Assembly: GCA_945874095.1 (NCBI GenBank)
Contig: CAMCFM010000256.1
Span: 1 to 6,703, forward strand
Source: Candidatus Kuenenia stuttgartensis
GTDB taxonomy: Bacteria; Planctomycetota; Planctomycetia; Isosphaerales; Isosphaeraceae
Length of the DNA: 6,703 bases
Direction: 5' to 3'
Shown: positions 5,274-6,703 of the stretch, one piece after another
How positions within the stretch are numbered: position 1 is the first letter of the stretch
Layout: the number at the start of each line of letters is the position of its first letter
Made by a program: the position numbers and the translations under genes
Notes under the pieces: generated by a model
What the model was told of the DNA's origin: nothing
What the model saw: only the letters and a program-made list of their open reading frames with translations
Databases searched by the model: none

Positions 5274-6635
5274 ATGGCCACACATTCATCTCAGCCGCAA
5301 CCACCGCGATGGCCTTATGTTGGAGCTTTGGCAACACTGGCCCTGGCCTTGTCGCTGCCCATTGGCCTTATGATCTTCAACCCAACCCTCATGTTTGAAA
5401 GAGGTTGGGAACAATATGCCGGAACCAGCTTGTTCATCTTGGCCTTAGCGGCACTGGGTGGACGACTCCTGCACTTCTGGAAAGAAGAGCATGGTTTGAT
5501 CGCAGCAGGCCAGCGACTGAAAACACAGGTTCTTGCGGTGAACGCCAGCAGAGTAGCTGTTGGTATGAATCGCTCAGGGAACGATAAACCTCTTGAGCAG
5601 AAACCGTTCGGGGAAATGTCGATTGCCGAGCGACGCCTCGATCAGCTCTTGTCCGCATCCAAATCGGTCGGTCTGGGCGAGTTCCAGCAGGTGATGGAGC
5701 TGAACCGCGAGCAATCGGGCCTCGATCAAGAGCACGAAGCTGGCCGATTCGCCTTATCTCGCTATATCCTTTATCTCCTTCCTGTGATTGGATTTATCGG
5801 AACTGTGGAAGGGATCTCAAAGGCCCTGGCAAATATCAGCCGAGTCTTGCCGATGGTGAAAGATCTCGACGGATTCATGAACAACCTGACCAGCGTGACA
5901 TCCGCCCTCCAGATTGCCTTTGATAGCACACTTTTAGCCCTGTTTTTAAGTGCAACGCTGATGTTCGCCCAGACCATCATGCTTCGCAGGGCTGAGGATC
6001 TGCTTTCTCGAATTGACCGCTGGGTAGTCGATCAGGCACTTGTCCCACTCACTTCCACGACGAAGATCAGCGTTGAATCCAATCAAGATGAAGAGGCTCA
6101 GGAAGAGCGCTGGGACGCACTTCTCCAGAGTGTCGATGAAATTGCCCGCGCACTTGGTGTCGGCCTTGGCCCTCAAACCGAACGGCTGCAAATCGCTGTG
6201 GATCGACTCGCGACCGGCCTGAGCGGCCTGGATTCAGCCACTCAGCGTCTTGCTGAAGCGGGTTCTGCTGGTCAGCAGTTCTCCAAACTTGCCGAGGCCA
6301 GCATGCGTTCCGGTATGGCTCTGGAGCGAATTGAAGCCAATGTGGAAGGTCTTGCCCACAAAACCAAGGGCGATTCTGTGCTGGAAAGTGTGCGCCAGAG
6401 TGTGGAGCGAACGACGGCCGCTGTGGAGTCTTTGAACTCGCAATTCCAGCAATCATTTGAGCGGTCGAACCGTCAGAGTCAGGAAAATCTGACCCGTACA
6501 CTGGGCAGCTTGAAGGATGCGATTGAAATGATCAACGTCTCGATTGAGCAAGGCAATACGCTCTATCGAGGAATCGTTCGGACCATGTTCGACCAGCGCG
6601 AGCGTGAAAACGATTCGTTCCGCAAAGTGGGTTGA
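5274..6635 (+). CDS. MotA/TolQ/ExbB proton channel family protein with long coiled tail
   Basis: A 453-residue inner-membrane protein. Four membrane segments are visible: about 15-35, 48-66, 164-185 and 208-233. A cytoplasmic loop of roughly 95 residues separates the second and third, as in MotA-type stators. The MotA/TolQ/ExbB signature lies in segments three and four: PVIGFIGTVEGIS (170-182) and ALQIAFDSTLLALFLSATLMF (211-231). Thr177 and Ser218/Thr219 sit where related proteins have pore-lining hydroxyl residues (unaided alignment). The last roughly 215 residues form a charged, Gln/Ser/Glu/Leu-rich tail with no proline after 300, typical of long helices or coiled coil. Such proteins work with a peptidoglycan-binding or periplasmic partner (MotB, ExbD, TolR, ZorB), turning ion flow into motion. 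No partner is visible; a terminator-like hairpin follows and the window ends 68 bases after the stop. The long tail resembles ZorA in layout only. The family call is firm, the role open. Confidence 0.9.
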   Translation: MATHSSQPQPPRWPYVGALATLALALSLPIGLMIFNPTLMFERGWEQYAGTSLFILALAALGGRLLHFWKEEHGLIAAGQRLKTQVLAVNASRVAVGMNRSGNDKPLEQKPFGEMSIAERRLDQLLSASKSVGLGEFQQVMELNREQSGLDQEHEAGRFALSRYILYLLPVIGFIGTVEGISKALANISRVLPMVKDLDGFMNNLTSVTSALQIAFDSTLLALFLSATLMFAQTIMLRRAEDLLSRIDRWVVDQALVPLTSTTKISVESNQDEEAQEERWDALLQSVDEIARALGVGLGPQTERLQIAVDRLATGLSGLDSATQRLAEAGSAGQQFSKLAEASMRSGMALERIEANVEGLAHKTKGDSVLESVRQSVERTTAAVESLNSQFQQSFERSNRQSQENLTRTLGSLKDAIEMINVSIEQGNTLYRGIVRTMFDQRERENDSFRKVG

Positions 6636-6640
6636 TTCTT

Positions 6641-6679
6641 CAGCTCTAGTTCCTTAACAGAGCTGTACTTAAACTTTTT
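6641..6679 (+). terminator. Terminator-like hairpin after the proton-channel gene
   Basis: CAGCTCT (6641-6647) and AGAGCTG (6659-6665) form a perfect 7-bp stem. GTT (6649-6651) and AAC (6656-6658) extend it by three pairs past a bulged A, closing on a four-base loop. It begins 5 bases after the stop codon. A T5 run (6675-6679) follows only 9 bases later, so Rho-independent termination is plausible but not classic. Confidence 0.5.
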
Positions 6680-6703
6680 GAAATCGCCCGGTCCACGCTG
6701 GCC

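Noticed and set aside
5047..5337. 96-residue minus-strand frame across the intergenic region and the start of the proton-channel gene
   Set aside because: Low-complexity sequence with no domain, overlapping a certain gene start; no ribosome-binding site seen.
6067..6501. 144-residue minus-strand frame opposite the tail of the proton-channel gene
   Set aside because: Repetitive Gln/Pro/His/Arg-rich composition mirrors the coiled-coil codons on the other strand.

Overview
The window most likely comes from a planctomycete (Planctomycetota, probably a Planctomycetales/Planctomycetaceae-type genome). The strongest pointers are a Tat-exported DUF1501 protein, an HTTM (vitamin K-dependent gamma-carboxylase-like) membrane protein behind a small membrane-anchored partner, and a secreted LTXXQ-type helical protein. 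All three are common in that phylum, and base composition looks moderate by eye. The assignment is inference; no rRNA or other taxonomic marker is present.

Left part (1-1991, + strand): a 5'-truncated membrane-anchored protein overlaps the start of an HTTM-domain integral membrane protein by 10 bp, so the two are very probably translationally coupled. After a short gap with a weak hairpin comes an uncharacterised 142-residue protein with acidic tails and one CxxC motif. It runs head-on into the next gene with only 6 bp between stop codons.

Middle part (1998-4981, - strand): three co-directional but well-spaced genes. In transcription order they are a secreted LTXXQ-like protein built from two diverged modules, a YqgE/AlgH family protein, and a Tat-dependent DUF1501 protein. 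The gaps (141 and 263 bp) and a candidate promoter in front of the DUF1501 gene suggest separate transcription units. The usual planctomycete partner of DUF1501 (a DUF1549/DUF1553 cytochrome-type protein) is not in the window.

Right part (4982-6703): a divergent intergenic region carries a candidate promoter with a 14-bp palindrome in its spacer (towards the LTXXQ gene) and a long hairpin (towards the right-hand gene). Then comes a four-TM MotA/TolQ/ExbB proton-channel protein with a long proline-free cytoplasmic tail, followed by a terminator-like hairpin at the window edge. Its architecture recalls stators with long tails such as ZorA of Zorya, but no partner is visible, so a defence role is only a hypothesis.

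No tRNA, rRNA, CRISPR array, transposase or insertion sequence was recognised. The window reads mainly as ordinary chromosomal planctomycete DNA. The best leads are the tailed proton channel, the HTTM pair, the duplicated LTXXQ protein and the palindrome inside its candidate promoter.
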